Source of the DNA: Candidatus Wildermuthbacteria bacterium
GTDB lineage: Bacteria > Patescibacteriota > Minisyncoccia > Minisyncoccales > UBA10102
Direction of reading: 5' to 3'
Assembly: GCA_016177245.1 (NCBI GenBank)
Contig: JACOVR010000022.1
Span: 1-9,769, forward strand
DNA: 9,769 nt
In this document: positions 1 through 6,920 of the stretch, in pieces
Layout of the letters: the number at the start of each line of letters is the position of its first letter
Numbering within the stretch: position 1 is the first letter of the stretch
Position numbers and translations under genes: made by a program
Notes under the pieces: model-generated
Seen by the model: the letters and a program-made list of their open reading frames with translations, nothing else
What the model was told of the DNA's origin: nothing
The model's database searches: none

Positions 1-170
1 CCTACCAAAAGCCATGAGAAAATATCTTTGATAATTTCTCCTCTCGGTTTTTTAAAATAATATCGATATTGCGTCATTCTTTCTTATTGAGGCATAACTC
101 AATTTATTGCGGTAGCAATAGTTTGAGTTAATGAGAACATTGTTCAATTGATTGTACATACAAATTTTGT
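1..170. other. Non-coding AT-rich region downstream of ftsZ with hairpins
   Basis: No supported gene lies here. It holds three dyad structures: 16-40 (GAGAAA-A-TATC, loop TTT, GATA-A-TTTCTC), a 12-bp perfect palindrome AATATCGATATT at 59-70, and a larger hairpin at 95-130. None is followed at the right distance by a U-tract on the ftsZ strand, so none is a textbook Rho-independent terminator. The minus-strand reading frame after the ftsZ stop soon meets another stop, so no lost FtsZ tail is hidden here. Confidence 0.6.
86..130. other. Hairpin with a competing alternative stem, 3' of ftsZ
   Basis: The main stem pairs TAACTCAA (95-102) with TTGAGTTA (123-130) and TATTGC (105-110) with GCAATA (115-120), with a 2x2 internal mismatch and a GGTA loop. 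A second stem, ATTGAG (86-91) with CTCAAT (98-103), uses the same bases and is mutually exclusive with the outer stem. It sits about 40-85 nt past the ftsZ stop. It could stabilise or end the ftsZ mRNA, or act in the leader of a gene lying further left; the function is inferred only. Confidence 0.4.
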
Positions 171-1094
171 CTAAAAACCGGTGGCGATGAGGGTGATTTT
201 GAGCTCGCCGTTTTTGAGCTGGCGGTCGTATCCCGCGCCGAAAATGATCTTTGCGTTGGGCTTTAGTTGCTTTTTGATGTCTTGCGCAATCTGCTGGATC
301 TCTGCAAGGGAAAGATCAGATGACCCCGTGACATTGAACAGGACTGCCTTCGCTCCCGCAGCCGAGCGATCGAGCAATGGAGAATGAAACGCTCCCCTCA
401 GCGCCTCTTCCACGCGCTTTTCCCCTTTCCCCATCCCCACTCCAAACATTGCATGGCCCGCGTTTTTCATGACCTGCCTCACGTCTGCAAAATCAACGTT
501 GATCAAGCCGGGTTTGGCAATCACGTCGGATATTCCCTGCACCGCCTCTCTCAAAATTTCATCTGCTGACCAGAAGACAGAAAGAACCGTGGTGTCTTGC
601 TCGGCCATGGAAAGAATCTTGTCGTTGGGAATCACGAGGAGGGCATCGAGCTTCCCCTCAAGTTCTCCCAGCGCCTGCTCTGCGAGCCGCGCTCTCCATG
701 TTCCCTCAAAAGAAAATGGTTTTGTGACAATGCCGACCACCAGAGCGCGCTGCATTCTTGCCAACTCTGCAACAACTGGGATCGCTCCTCCGCCGGTACC
801 TCCTCCAAGCCCTGCTGTCAAAAAGATCATGTCTGCGCCCGCGAGGATTCCCTTGATTTCCTCCCTGCTTTCCGCTGCTGCCTCCTTCCCGAGTTGGGGA
901 TTCATGCCCGCCCCCAACCCCTTGGTGCTTTGTTTTCCTATCTGAAGTTTTTTTGCCGCGCGGATTTTTTTTAAATCCTGCACGTCGGTGTTCACCGCAA
1001 TAAGGTCAACTCCAACAAGATTACATTCTGTCATTCGATCAATGGCATTGCCTCCGGCTCCGCCTATGCCCACAACCTTAATAACGGTTTTCAT
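171..1094 (-). CDS. ftsZ: Cell division GTPase FtsZ, tail-less core form
   Basis: FtsZ is the tubulin homologue that polymerises into the cytoplasmic Z-ring at the division site. At 307 aa this protein contains only the globular core. The N-terminal nucleotide-binding start (VVGIGGAGGNAIDRM, residues 7-21), the glycine-rich phosphate loop (97-103), the FSFEG segment (127-131), the switch region ADEILREAVQGISDVI and the T7 loop NVDFAD (199-204), which supplies the catalytic acidic residues, are all present. Two oddities stand out. The phosphate loop reads GGGTGGG, where the tubulin signature has S/A/T in the sixth place. The protein stops right after LIATGF, the usual end of the core, so the C-terminal linker and conserved FtsA/ZipA-binding peptide are absent (E. 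coli FtsZ has 383 aa). The ATG overlaps the ftsA stop as ATGA, implying translational coupling. Confidence 0.96.
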   Translation of the reverse strand: MKTVIKVVGIGGAGGNAIDRMTECNLVGVDLIAVNTDVQDLKKIRAAKKLQIGKQSTKGLGAGMNPQLGKEAAAESREEIKGILAGADMIFLTAGLGGGTGGGAIPVVAELARMQRALVVGIVTKPFSFEGTWRARLAEQALGELEGKLDALLVIPNDKILSMAEQDTTVLSVFWSADEILREAVQGISDVIAKPGLINVDFADVRQVMKNAGHAMFGVGMGKGEKRVEEALRGAFHSPLLDRSAAGAKAVLFNVTGSSDLSLAEIQQIAQDIKKQLKPNAKIIFGAGYDRQLKNGELKITLIATGF

Positions 1095-2290
1095 GGAATA
1101 AACATTTTAAAAATTTTCTTTGCTTTTTCTACCGCGCCCTGCCCAACAAAAGAAACGCCTTCTTCCCCCCTTCCTCCTGCGAATCCTTGCGCGACCAGCC
1201 CCATCACCCCTAAAAATGCAGGGTCTGTTTCAAACGTTGCAAGCCCATGGGGCGAACCCAAGCGGGAAGGGAGTTTTAACTCTTTTTTTGCAAATTCGGC
1301 TAACCTTGGAAGTTTTGCGCCCCCCCCAACAAACACCACCCCTGCGGGAAGCGCTCCCTGCCGTTCGATGCGTTTCAACTCTTTTTGCACAAACACAAAA
1401 ATTTCTTTCATCCTCGCCTCAATGATGTGATTCAGCGTCTTTGGAGAAAAGCTCAAGATCCCCGTTTCTGGAACATCGATTTTTTCGAGGCGTTTCCCTC
1501 CAGAGTTTCCCAGTGTCCCAAATTCTTTTTTGACCCGTTCTGCGATTTCATAATCGGTCCTCAAGCCGATTGCAATATCGTTGGTGATGTTTTCTGAACC
1601 CACTGGAAACACCGCGGCATGCAACAGGTCTCCTTCTTCAAACACCGATACGGAAGTGGTTCCTGCTCCCAAGTCCACGAGCGCAACTCCCAACTCTTTT
1701 TGGCGCGGGGTGAGAACAGTGGGCGCAGCCATCAAGGGAGAAGGAATCATATCTAACATTTCAATGTCTGCAGAAAGCACTGCTTCCGTAAGATTCCGCA
1801 CATAGGGACTAAACGCGCACATTGCGATCACGTCTGCTTCCAGGCGCATTCCCTTCATGCCAACCACCTCTTTCGTGCCTCCCACGCCGTCAATCATGAA
1901 TTGCTTGGGAAACATATCGATCACTTCGTTGTTTGACTGCAGGGGAAAATTCTCTGCAGCTGCCATCACGCGTTCGACATCTTCTTTCGAAATCTGGCCG
2001 TCGGCGCGCGAGACCGCAATGATACCGTGCGAAGAAGTAAGAATAATGTGGCTGCCTCCGATATTCACCAGCGCGCCTCGGATTTTTTGAGAACTTACAT
2101 TTTCCAGCCGCTGCTTTAAAGAAAAAATCTTGTCTGCTGTTTCTTCTGGCTTCACCACCGAACCTTTTCTCACCCCCGCAGAGGATTCCTGCGCCAAGCC
2201 CAAAATTTCAATGTCTCCATCTTGTTTTTTCTTTGCAACCGCCATTTTGATGGCAGAGCTTCCGATATCAAGGCCGGCAACAATCTGCAT
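1091..2290 (-). CDS. ftsA: Cell division protein FtsA
   Basis: FtsA is an actin-like ATPase that anchors FtsZ filaments to the membrane and recruits later divisome proteins. The 399-aa protein shows the actin-fold nucleotide motifs in order: phosphate 1 (VAGLDIGSSAIKMAVA, residues 4-19), phosphate 2 (VALVDLGAGTTSVSVF, 202-217) and the adenosine motif (GVVFVGGGAKLPRL, 317-330). Between them lies the FtsA-specific 1C region. The last residues (VEKAKKIFKMFIP) form a short basic amphipathic helix like the membrane-targeting sequence of other FtsA proteins, so membrane anchoring seems intact. It lies between ybeY and ftsZ and overlaps ftsZ by 4 nt. No Shine-Dalgarno sequence precedes the ATG; the upstream gap is filled by a 7-bp tandem repeat. 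The family assignment is secure. Confidence 0.96.
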   Translation of the reverse strand: MQIVAGLDIGSSAIKMAVAKKKQDGDIEILGLAQESSAGVRKGSVVKPEETADKIFSLKQRLENVSSQKIRGALVNIGGSHIILTSSHGIIAVSRADGQISKEDVERVMAAAENFPLQSNNEVIDMFPKQFMIDGVGGTKEVVGMKGMRLEADVIAMCAFSPYVRNLTEAVLSADIEMLDMIPSPLMAAPTVLTPRQKELGVALVDLGAGTTSVSVFEEGDLLHAAVFPVGSENITNDIAIGLRTDYEIAERVKKEFGTLGNSGGKRLEKIDVPETGILSFSPKTLNHIIEARMKEIFVFVQKELKRIERQGALPAGVVFVGGGAKLPRLAEFAKKELKLPSRLGSPHGLATFETDPAFLGVMGLVAQGFAGGRGEEGVSFVGQGAVEKAKKIFKMFIP

Positions 2291-2293
2291 GCG

Positions 2294-2321
2294 AGTATCT
2301 GGTATTTAGTATCTAGTATCT
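2294..2321 (-). repeat. Four tandem 7-bp units between ybeY and ftsA
   Basis: Read on the minus strand, the units are AGATACT, AGATACT, AAATACC and AGATACT, ending 3 nt before the ftsA ATG. The ybeY stop codon (2313-2315) falls inside the array, so the last few YbeY residues (about STYIRY) are encoded in or beside it. It resembles short GATACT-type repeats I associate with CPR intergenic regions, but I could not search for copies. Confidence 0.75.
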
Positions 2322-2705
2322 AATATACGTGCTGTATGTTCTTTCTTTTCTGCGCATCCGCTCGTGGGTATACCCGAAGAGATGCAGCAGACCATGCGTG
2401 AAAACCCGGGCAAGTTCCTGTTTGAATGTTATACCATATTTCTTTGCATCCTGCCTAATACGAGAGGGACACAAAATGATCTCTCCGTAGGAAAACGAGA
2501 GAATGTTGGGGACGTAATTTTTTTTGCGGTATGCTTGGTTCAGCTTGCGTGCCCGCTGCGAACTCACCAGTGCGACAGAAATATCCGCCCGCCTGAATGC
2601 CCTCTGGGCTTTCGGCGGGTTTTCTTTCGCAAGCACGGCCTTCGCAACCTTCAAAAGCAAAGCTGTGTCTGTCGTAAGCCCCGTGGTATTATTGATTTCG
2701 ATCAT
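2313..2705 (-). CDS. ybeY: Endoribonuclease YbeY (rRNA maturation factor)
   Basis: YbeY is a zinc-dependent RNase-like protein that takes part in 16S rRNA 3'-end maturation and ribosome quality control. The hallmark H-x3-H-x5-H zinc motif is present as HGLLHLFGYTH (His at about 105, 109 and 115, counted from the GTG), preceded by the family's NILSFS block and ISVALV strand. The usual GYDH reads GYTH. The product is about 130 aa, short for the family. An ATG at 2703-2705 is chosen; a GTG directly upstream (2706-2708) is an in-frame alternative. The Pro/Arg-rich stretch PPKAQRAFRRA, between the N-terminal helix and the ISVALV strand, is encoded by a GC-rich palindrome and looks like an insertion. 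It is the first gene of the ybeY-ftsA-ftsZ operon, with a promoter that would place the transcript start within a few nucleotides of the start codon. Confidence 0.9.
   Translation of the reverse strand: MIEINNTTGLTTDTALLLKVAKAVLAKENPPKAQRAFRRADISVALVSSQRARKLNQAYRKKNYVPNILSFSYGEIILCPSRIRQDAKKYGITFKQELARVFTHGLLHLFGYTHERMRRKERTYSTYIRY
2588..2623. repeat. GC-rich palindrome inside the ybeY coding sequence
   Basis: CCCGCC (2588-2593) pairs with GGCGGG (2614-2619), GAA with TTC, and GCCC (2599-2602) with GGGC (2606-2609). That gives 13 base pairs with one bulge, one mismatch and a TCT loop. On the plus strand it is followed by TTTT, so it looks like an intrinsic terminator, but no plus-strand gene precedes it. 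In the ybeY frame it encodes PPKAQRAFRRA, which has no obvious counterpart in the usual YbeY layout. Confidence 0.7.
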
Positions 2706-2719
2706 CACAATTGTATATT
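2692..2719 (+). promoter_or_regulatory. Predicted sigma-70 promoter for the capA operon
   Basis: TTGATT (2692-2697) and TATATT (2714-2719) are separated by 16 bp. The predicted start near 2726 leaves a leader of about 12 nt before the capA ATG, with no Shine-Dalgarno sequence. Its -10 overlaps the -10 of the opposite promoter. The perfect 8-bp palindrome ACAATTGT (2707-2714) abuts both. Confidence 0.55.
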
Positions 2720-2744
2720 ATAACTGCTCGTCAACCCATGACAA
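2717..2744 (-). promoter_or_regulatory. Predicted sigma-70 promoter for ybeY-ftsA-ftsZ
   Basis: On the minus strand TTGTCA (2739-2744) and a perfect TATAAT (2717-2722) are 16 bp apart. Transcription should begin around 2709-2711, only a few nucleotides before the ybeY GTG/ATG, so the mRNA would be essentially leaderless. The -35 lies within the first codons of capA. Confidence 0.65.
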
Positions 2745-3700
2745 TTCGCATTGCGTTGATTATTCTCTTTGGCATCCTGTTCTGGGGTAACCCCGCTCCT
2801 GGTGCGCCAGAGAAAACTGGGGCAGAGGAAACTGTTACACTGCTTTTTGTGGGGGATATTATGCTCGACCGCGGAGTAGAGTTTTACACTACCCGGCACA
2901 ATGATTGGAGATGGCCCTTTCTGAAAATCGCTGACTTCTTGAGGAAGGCAGATCTTGTGTTTGGAAATCTGGAGAGCGTGATTTCAGACAAGGGAGAAAA
3001 CCAGGGAAGCATCTACTCTTTTCGCGCAGACCCCAGAGCGCTCGAGGGGTTGGTCTTCGCCGGCATTGACGTAGTGTCTGTGGCAAACAACCATAGTTTT
3101 GACTACGGCCCAGAAGCGTTTGCGGATTCTGCATCTCGTTTGAAGAAAACCGGCATCACGCCCGTGGGAATAAAGTTATTTTCAGCGATCGCTCATAATA
3201 ACTCGGGATTAGAAATACGAGAAGTGAAAGGAACCACGCTTGGTTTTTTGGCTTATACGAACGCTGGCTCGCCTTTGTGGCAGGCAACACAAACAACTCC
3301 AGGGGTTGCATGGGTAGATGAATATACTATTGAAGATTTTCAAAACACCATACGAGAAGCAAAACAACAGTCAGATATTCTTGTTGTGTCTTTGCACTTT
3401 GGAGAGGAATACCAAACCCAGCCAAGCTACACACAGAAATTCATTGCGGAGAGCGCCATTGATGCTGGTGCCGATATTGTTATCGGACACCATCCCCATG
3501 TAGTTCAGCCCGTTGAGCAATACAAAGACGGCTGGATTGCCTGGAGCCTGGGGAATTTCGTGTTTGACCAAGGATTTTCAAAAGAAACTATGGAAGGACT
3601 CCTACTTGAAGTAAAAATTGAGGGGAAGAAAATCGCGCAGGTTATCCCCCGCGCGATTCGCATCAATTCTTTGTTCCAGCCAGAACTTGTGGCATACTAA
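2738..3700 (+). CDS. CapA-family secreted metallophosphoesterase (PGA_cap domain)
   Basis: This 320-aa protein belongs to the CapA/PgsA family, whose best-known members act in poly-gamma-glutamate capsule synthesis or anchoring and have a calcineurin-like metallophosphatase fold. The metal-binding motifs appear in order: GDIMLDR (39-45), GNLES (76-80), NNHSFDYG (117-124), LHFGEEY (219-225) and GHHPHVVQ (250-257), then SLGNFVFDQ. The N-terminus (short TIR, then [12 protein letters not shown], then NPAPGAPE) is a signal peptide or membrane anchor, so it acts outside the cytoplasmic membrane. The ATG at 2738 is preferred over a TTG at 2711 because it begins right at the signal peptide. No capB or capC ligase genes are near, so a poly-glutamate role is not supported; an envelope phosphoesterase is the safer reading. 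It forms an operon with the next gene, 4 nt downstream. Confidence 0.92.
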   Translation: MTIRIALIILFGILFWGNPAPGAPEKTGAEETVTLLFVGDIMLDRGVEFYTTRHNDWRWPFLKIADFLRKADLVFGNLESVISDKGENQGSIYSFRADPRALEGLVFAGIDVVSVANNHSFDYGPEAFADSASRLKKTGITPVGIKLFSAIAHNNSGLEIREVKGTTLGFLAYTNAGSPLWQATQTTPGVAWVDEYTIEDFQNTIREAKQQSDILVVSLHFGEEYQTQPSYTQKFIAESAIDAGADIVIGHHPHVVQPVEQYKDGWIAWSLGNFVFDQGFSKETMEGLLLEVKIEGKKIAQVIPRAIRINSLFQPELVAY

Positions 3701-3704
3701 AACA

Positions 3705-5405
3705 ATGCGTAAAAAAATTGCTGTTTTACTTTGCGTACTATTCTCGCTCTCCGCAGTTCCTTTTGGAACGCAGGGCAAAACAGTTGAAGAATTGCGTGAA
3801 TTGATTGCGCAACTTCAGCAACAAATTGCAGCGCTCCAGCAACAACTTGCACTGCTTCGGCCAGCAGCGCCAGCCGCAGTTCCTGCTGCGTGCCAGGGCA
3901 TAACATTCACCAGGGGACTTGGATTGGGATCAGCAGGGAACGATGTGAAATGCCTCCAGGCGTTCTTGAATAAAGACGCAGACACGCAGATTGCATCGTC
4001 TGGCATTGGTTCTCTCGGGAATGAAACCACGTATCTTGGATCATTGACGGCGAACGCCATCGGCAAGTTCCAGATGAAAAACGGCATTGTTTCCTCTTCA
4101 GCCAGCGCTGGGTATGGATACGTTGGACCCGCAACAAGAGCAAGGCTCAACCAACGCCTCGCGCCCGCGCCTACTCCCGCTCCAATGGCCACCCCAACTC
4201 CTACGCCTACCCCAACGCCCACACCTACGCCCACCCTAACTCCGACCCCGGCTCCCACTCCCACCCCAACCCCAGCGCCGACCCCTCAACCTACTCAAAC
4301 CCAAACGCCTCCGCTGACTCCCACCCCAACACCCACTCCCACTACTCCTATACCAACACCAACACCTACGCCCACACCCGCACCCGCACCAACTCCTACC
4401 CCTACTCCCGAGCCAACCCCAACCTCAATGTCTGTGCCAATTCTTGTCTTAAAGTATTTTCCCCTACAGGCGGGAACGCAGAATCTGGACGCCGCAGTAA
4501 CTGGAATGAACGATAGCCTTGCATCGATCAGGTCAAAAGTTGACAGCCTAACGCAACAAGGCATAGACAAAATGGAAATCGGCAGCACGTACCACGGATA
4601 CAAGGATGTCTCTGCGGCAAAATCTCTGGATTATTTTGTTCTTGATACAAAGGAATTTCTCTCGGCGATGCCCGTTTCAAATAACCAGATCCCGTGGAAC
4701 CTTAACGTCTTCAGGCCCGATTACATGAAAATGCTCAATGACGTGAATATATGCGATTATGTAAATAACAGCGGAGTGAAACAGGTATGGGTTTGGGGAT
4801 ACCATTTCGGCAACATAGAACCGGTCGAATCAAATATGGCTATGGGAACCGCCCCACAGGCGTTCTGGAATCACGGCACCTACGGCGATGTGAGCAACAG
4901 CGAGCAGATAAACGATATGCCAATCTGCTCTAAAACCTACACGTTATACAACTACAATTACGGAAGAGGTCTGGGAGAACTCCTGGAAGATCACGGGCAT
5001 CAGCTGGAATCAGTATATTCATTTGTCGACAACAACCTATGGAGTAAATTCAAAAATCCTTATGGCGAGCCCGCACCCGTTGTAAATTCTTGCGGTTGGA
5101 CGCATGCCGGTCCAAATTCAAAATCTGAATACCAACCAGGTTGGGCTAGCGAAGCAACGGTCAAATCTAACTGCGAGGATTGGCATCCTGACGGAAGCGG
5201 CGTGATAAATGATGTTAACTGCCACACATGGTATGGAGCGGCGTGCCTCGACAATGGCGGCGTAGAGTTCAAAATCTGGTGGATGCAGAACATTCCGGGT
5301 AAAGACAACAATCTCATGGACGGCATAAGACAACTAAGGAACTGGTGGGATTTCTACGGTGATTTTGATTCAGCGGTGCAACAAGGCAAGAATCTCTCTT
5401 TCTAA
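3705..5405 (+). CDS. Secreted protein: coiled coil, peptidoglycan-binding-like domain, Thr-Pro linker, unknown C-terminal domain
   Basis: The product has 566 aa. In order it shows a signal peptide (about 1-24), a Gln/Leu-rich coiled coil (27-51), a PG_binding_1-like domain (about 63-151, including [16 protein letters not shown] and [12 protein letters not shown]), a Thr-Pro linker of about 88 residues (153-240) and a domain of about 325 residues that I do not recognise. That domain is rich in Trp, Tyr, His and Asn, and has six Cys (350, 408, 463, 490, 506, 514). Distinctive stretches are [38 protein letters not shown] and CHTWYGAAC. The clustered His, Asp and Glu suggest an enzyme or metal-binding module, but this is inference. 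The start at 3705 is chosen because the signal peptide begins there; an in-frame start at 3618 would lie inside capA. It is co-transcribed with capA and probably displayed on the cell wall. Confidence 0.85.
   Translation: MRKKIAVLLCVLFSLSAVPFGTQGKTVEELRELIAQLQQQIAALQQQLALLRPAAPAAVPAACQGITFTRGLGLGSAGNDVKCLQAFLNKDADTQIASSGIGSLGNETTYLGSLTANAIGKFQMKNGIVSSSASAGYGYVGPATRARLNQRLAPAPTPAPMATPTPTPTPTPTPTPTLTPTPAPTPTPTPAPTPQPTQTQTPPLTPTPTPTPTTPIPTPTPTPTPAPAPTPTPTPEPTPTSMSVPILVLKYFPLQAGTQNLDAAVTGMNDSLASIRSKVDSLTQQGIDKMEIGSTYHGYKDVSAAKSLDYFVLDTKEFLSAMPVSNNQIPWNLNVFRPDYMKMLNDVNICDYVNNSGVKQVWVWGYHFGNIEPVESNMAMGTAPQAFWNHGTYGDVSNSEQINDMPICSKTYTLYNYNYGRGLGELLEDHGHQLESVYSFVDNNLWSKFKNPYGEPAPVVNSCGWTHAGPNSKSEYQPGWASEATVKSNCEDWHPDGSGVINDVNCHTWYGAACLDNGGVEFKIWWMQNIPGKDNNLMDGIRQLRNWWDFYGDFDSAVQQGKNLSF
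3800..3818 (+). repeat. 19-bp perfect inverted repeat, copy 1 (coiled-coil coding region)
   Basis: ATTGATTGCGCAACTTCAG is identical, in opposite orientation, to 6807-6825 in the PKD-protein gene. Both copies encode LIAQLQ of the N-terminal coiled coil, and similarity continues on both sides. It marks common ancestry of the two N-terminal modules. Confidence 0.85.
4161..4424 (+). repeat. Thr-Pro repeat linker coding region
   Basis: About 88 codons are dominated by Thr-Pro and Ala-Pro dipeptides (ACN-CCN), giving a C-rich plus strand with almost no G. The protein would be an extended, stiff linker separating the wall-binding part from the C-terminal domain. Codons vary at third positions, so it is not a simple recent microsatellite, though such tracts can change length by slippage. 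Confidence 0.9.
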
Positions 5406-5420
5406 AATTATAGCGTAGTT

Positions 5421-6914
5421 TTAAGGCCTGAATCCTTTAATGCTTTCAAGAAGTTTGGAAATCGCATCGGCGATTGACGCAGTCTGATCTTCAATATTCT
5501 TGAGGCTGCTTGCAGGAGAAACAATGCTGAAATAGTTGTCACTTTCATCGCTTAGACCCACTGTCCCGCGATACGGTTGGACGGCACCGGCCACTACTCC
5601 GGTAATTTGAATCTTGTATTTCGTTCCTTCAGGTATAGTCGAAGGCACTGTCCAAGAGTAACTTCCTAAATTGGGATCAACGTTCCTTGCAATTTCCGTA
5701 ATGTTCCATGGAGACGTAGATTGATCTGTCAGATACAAAGCGATCCCTGTCTTATCAGCATTCACGGACGTCCACTTAATTGTATATACTCCCCCTCTAC
5801 TCCATTGTTCCCCTCCGTTGGGAGAAAGCACGGTAATAGAAGGAATGGAAGGCGTTGATGTACTTTCCACAACCTGCACCTTAAAAGAGTAAAAATCACT
5901 GCCTCCATTGCAGTCGCTTGCGGTAACGGTAACTGTGTAAATCCCGGGACTCGACCACTGCGGAGCTATCTCACGGGTCCAGCTCTTTTTATAATTACTA
6001 TATGAACTATACCCATACGATGAATACCCATAGGATTTTGACTCGGGGCAAGAATCTGCAATGCCGCCCGCTCCCCAGTCCGCGCTCCACGAAAGCTCGT
6101 CTCCATCGGGATCAGACGCAGTAAATTTCAATGGCAGGAGCGTGTTGACGGGCACAGATGCGGGAACAGTTGGCTTTTCGCCCAATCGCGGCGGATTGTT
6201 TCTTACCTCTGTTGAAACAATATTTACGGCAGTGCTTGATTTTGCTATAAGATTCTGATTGTCGGCAACCGTAAACCGAAGGGTATACACTCCCGAATTT
6301 GAATATCTATGCGTAAAGTTTAAAGCTTCCTGACCCAAGACGAAACTCCCATCTCCCCAATCTACCGAACCCTGCAATGATCCTCCCTCTGGATCGCGGG
6401 CCTTAAGAATCCAGGTGCCGTCCTGGTTCACAAGAAGAGACGACGGCCCTGTCACGCTATCAATGATCGGAGCGTTGTTTTGCGCAGCAGGAGCTTTGCA
6501 TCCATACAATTGGTTCAATTTTGCTCTTGTTCCCCTTCCCACAAATCCTGTTCCCCTTGAAAGTCCAAATGGAGCTAAAATCTCGTTCTTGTATTTCTCC
6601 TGAAAACCAACCACTTCTGAAGCAACGTGCTCATCAAATTGAGTGAAGTCCCCCTTGATGATCCCTTCTTTCCCGAAAGCAATCCCAAGAGCCTCTACCT
6701 CAGCGCCCGTGTCGCCGATTCGAAGGTTTGTATTGAAATCGTGGCACCAAGCTACTTCCTGGCCTTGCGCATCTGCAAGCTGGCGCTGAAGGTCTGCAAT
6801 CTGCGCCTGAAGTTGCGCAATCAATGCCTGAAGTTCAGGAACCGTCAGGGCCTGCACGGGCAGATTGAACACAAGTCCGCCGACCACCACAACACTAAAG
6901 ATGAATTTTTTCAT
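5421..6914 (-). CDS. Secreted surface protein with peptidoglycan-binding-like, PKD/Ig-like and Kre9/KNH-like domains
   Basis: The 497-aa protein begins with a signal peptide (MKKFIFSVVVVGGLVFNLPVQA) and a Gln/Leu-rich coiled coil (25-50), then a diverged PG_binding_1-like domain ending in FVGRGTRAKLNQLYGC (about 57-139). Next come a PKD domain (about 147-234, with VDWGDGS and GVYTLRFTVAD), a second PKD/Ig-like domain (about 240-349, with SDPDGDE and GIYTVTVTASD), and a domain like the Ser-Thr-rich Kre9/KNH family (about 358-464, starting ITVLSPNGGEQW). The second PKD contains a Tyr/Ser insert, YGYSS twice in a row. There is no LPXTG motif or C-terminal membrane helix, so attachment would rely on the peptidoglycan-binding module. 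It lies after nagZ but has its own promoter. Its N-terminal plan matches the 3705-5405 protein, which it faces tail to tail with 15 bp between stops and no visible terminator. Adhesion or surface structure is the likely role. Confidence 0.87.
   Translation of the reverse strand: MKKFIFSVVVVGGLVFNLPVQALTVPELQALIAQLQAQIADLQRQLADAQGQEVAWCHDFNTNLRIGDTGAEVEALGIAFGKEGIIKGDFTQFDEHVASEVVGFQEKYKNEILAPFGLSRGTGFVGRGTRAKLNQLYGCKAPAAQNNAPIIDSVTGPSSLLVNQDGTWILKARDPEGGSLQGSVDWGDGSFVLGQEALNFTHRYSNSGVYTLRFTVADNQNLIAKSSTAVNIVSTEVRNNPPRLGEKPTVPASVPVNTLLPLKFTASDPDGDELSWSADWGAGGIADSCPESKSYGYSSYGYSSYSNYKKSWTREIAPQWSSPGIYTVTVTASDCNGGSDFYSFKVQVVESTSTPSIPSITVLSPNGGEQWSRGGVYTIKWTSVNADKTGIALYLTDQSTSPWNITEIARNVDPNLGSYSWTVPSTIPEGTKYKIQITGVVAGAVQPYRGTVGLSDESDNYFSIVSPASSLKNIEDQTASIADAISKLLESIKGFRP
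6003..6032 (-). repeat. Tandem 15-bp repeat coding YGYSS-YGYSS
   Basis: Two adjacent 15-bp units, TATGGGTATTCATCG and TATGGGTATAGTTCA on the minus strand, encode the same pentapeptide and are followed by a partial third unit (YSN). It is an in-frame duplication inside a loop of the second PKD-like domain. Confidence 0.75.
6807..6825 (-). repeat. 19-bp perfect inverted repeat, copy 2 (coiled-coil coding region)
   Basis: This is the reverse complement of 3800-3818 and lies at the equivalent place in the coiled coil of the PKD protein. The two copies are about 3 kb apart in opposite orientation. Confidence 0.85.
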
Positions 6915-6920
6915 AGTTTT

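Noticed and set aside
1..15. Start of another minus-strand gene (ATG at 13-15)
   Set aside because: Only five codons are visible and the AGAGGAGA motif is about 21 nt upstream, too far to serve as its ribosome-binding site.
2588..2623. Intrinsic terminator on the plus strand
   Set aside because: The stem plus TTTT fits the form, but it lies antisense inside ybeY and no plus-strand gene precedes it.
2711..2737. TTG start for capA
   Set aside because: It lies inside the predicted promoter -10 and would add residues before the signal peptide. The ATG at 2738 fits better.
3618..3704. Upstream in-frame start for the Thr-Pro-linker protein
   Set aside because: It would overlap the capA coding end and put 29 Arg-rich residues before a normal signal peptide; 3705 is the natural start.
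3815..4603. Antisense open frames rich in Gly-Val dipeptides opposite the Thr-Pro linker
   Set aside because: They are the reverse complement of the Thr-Pro repeat, which lacks stops in several frames. The sense frame has a signal peptide, a domain structure and the operon context.
5406..5420. Bidirectional terminator between the convergent genes
   Set aside because: The 15-bp gap has no stable GC stem and no T-tract on either strand.
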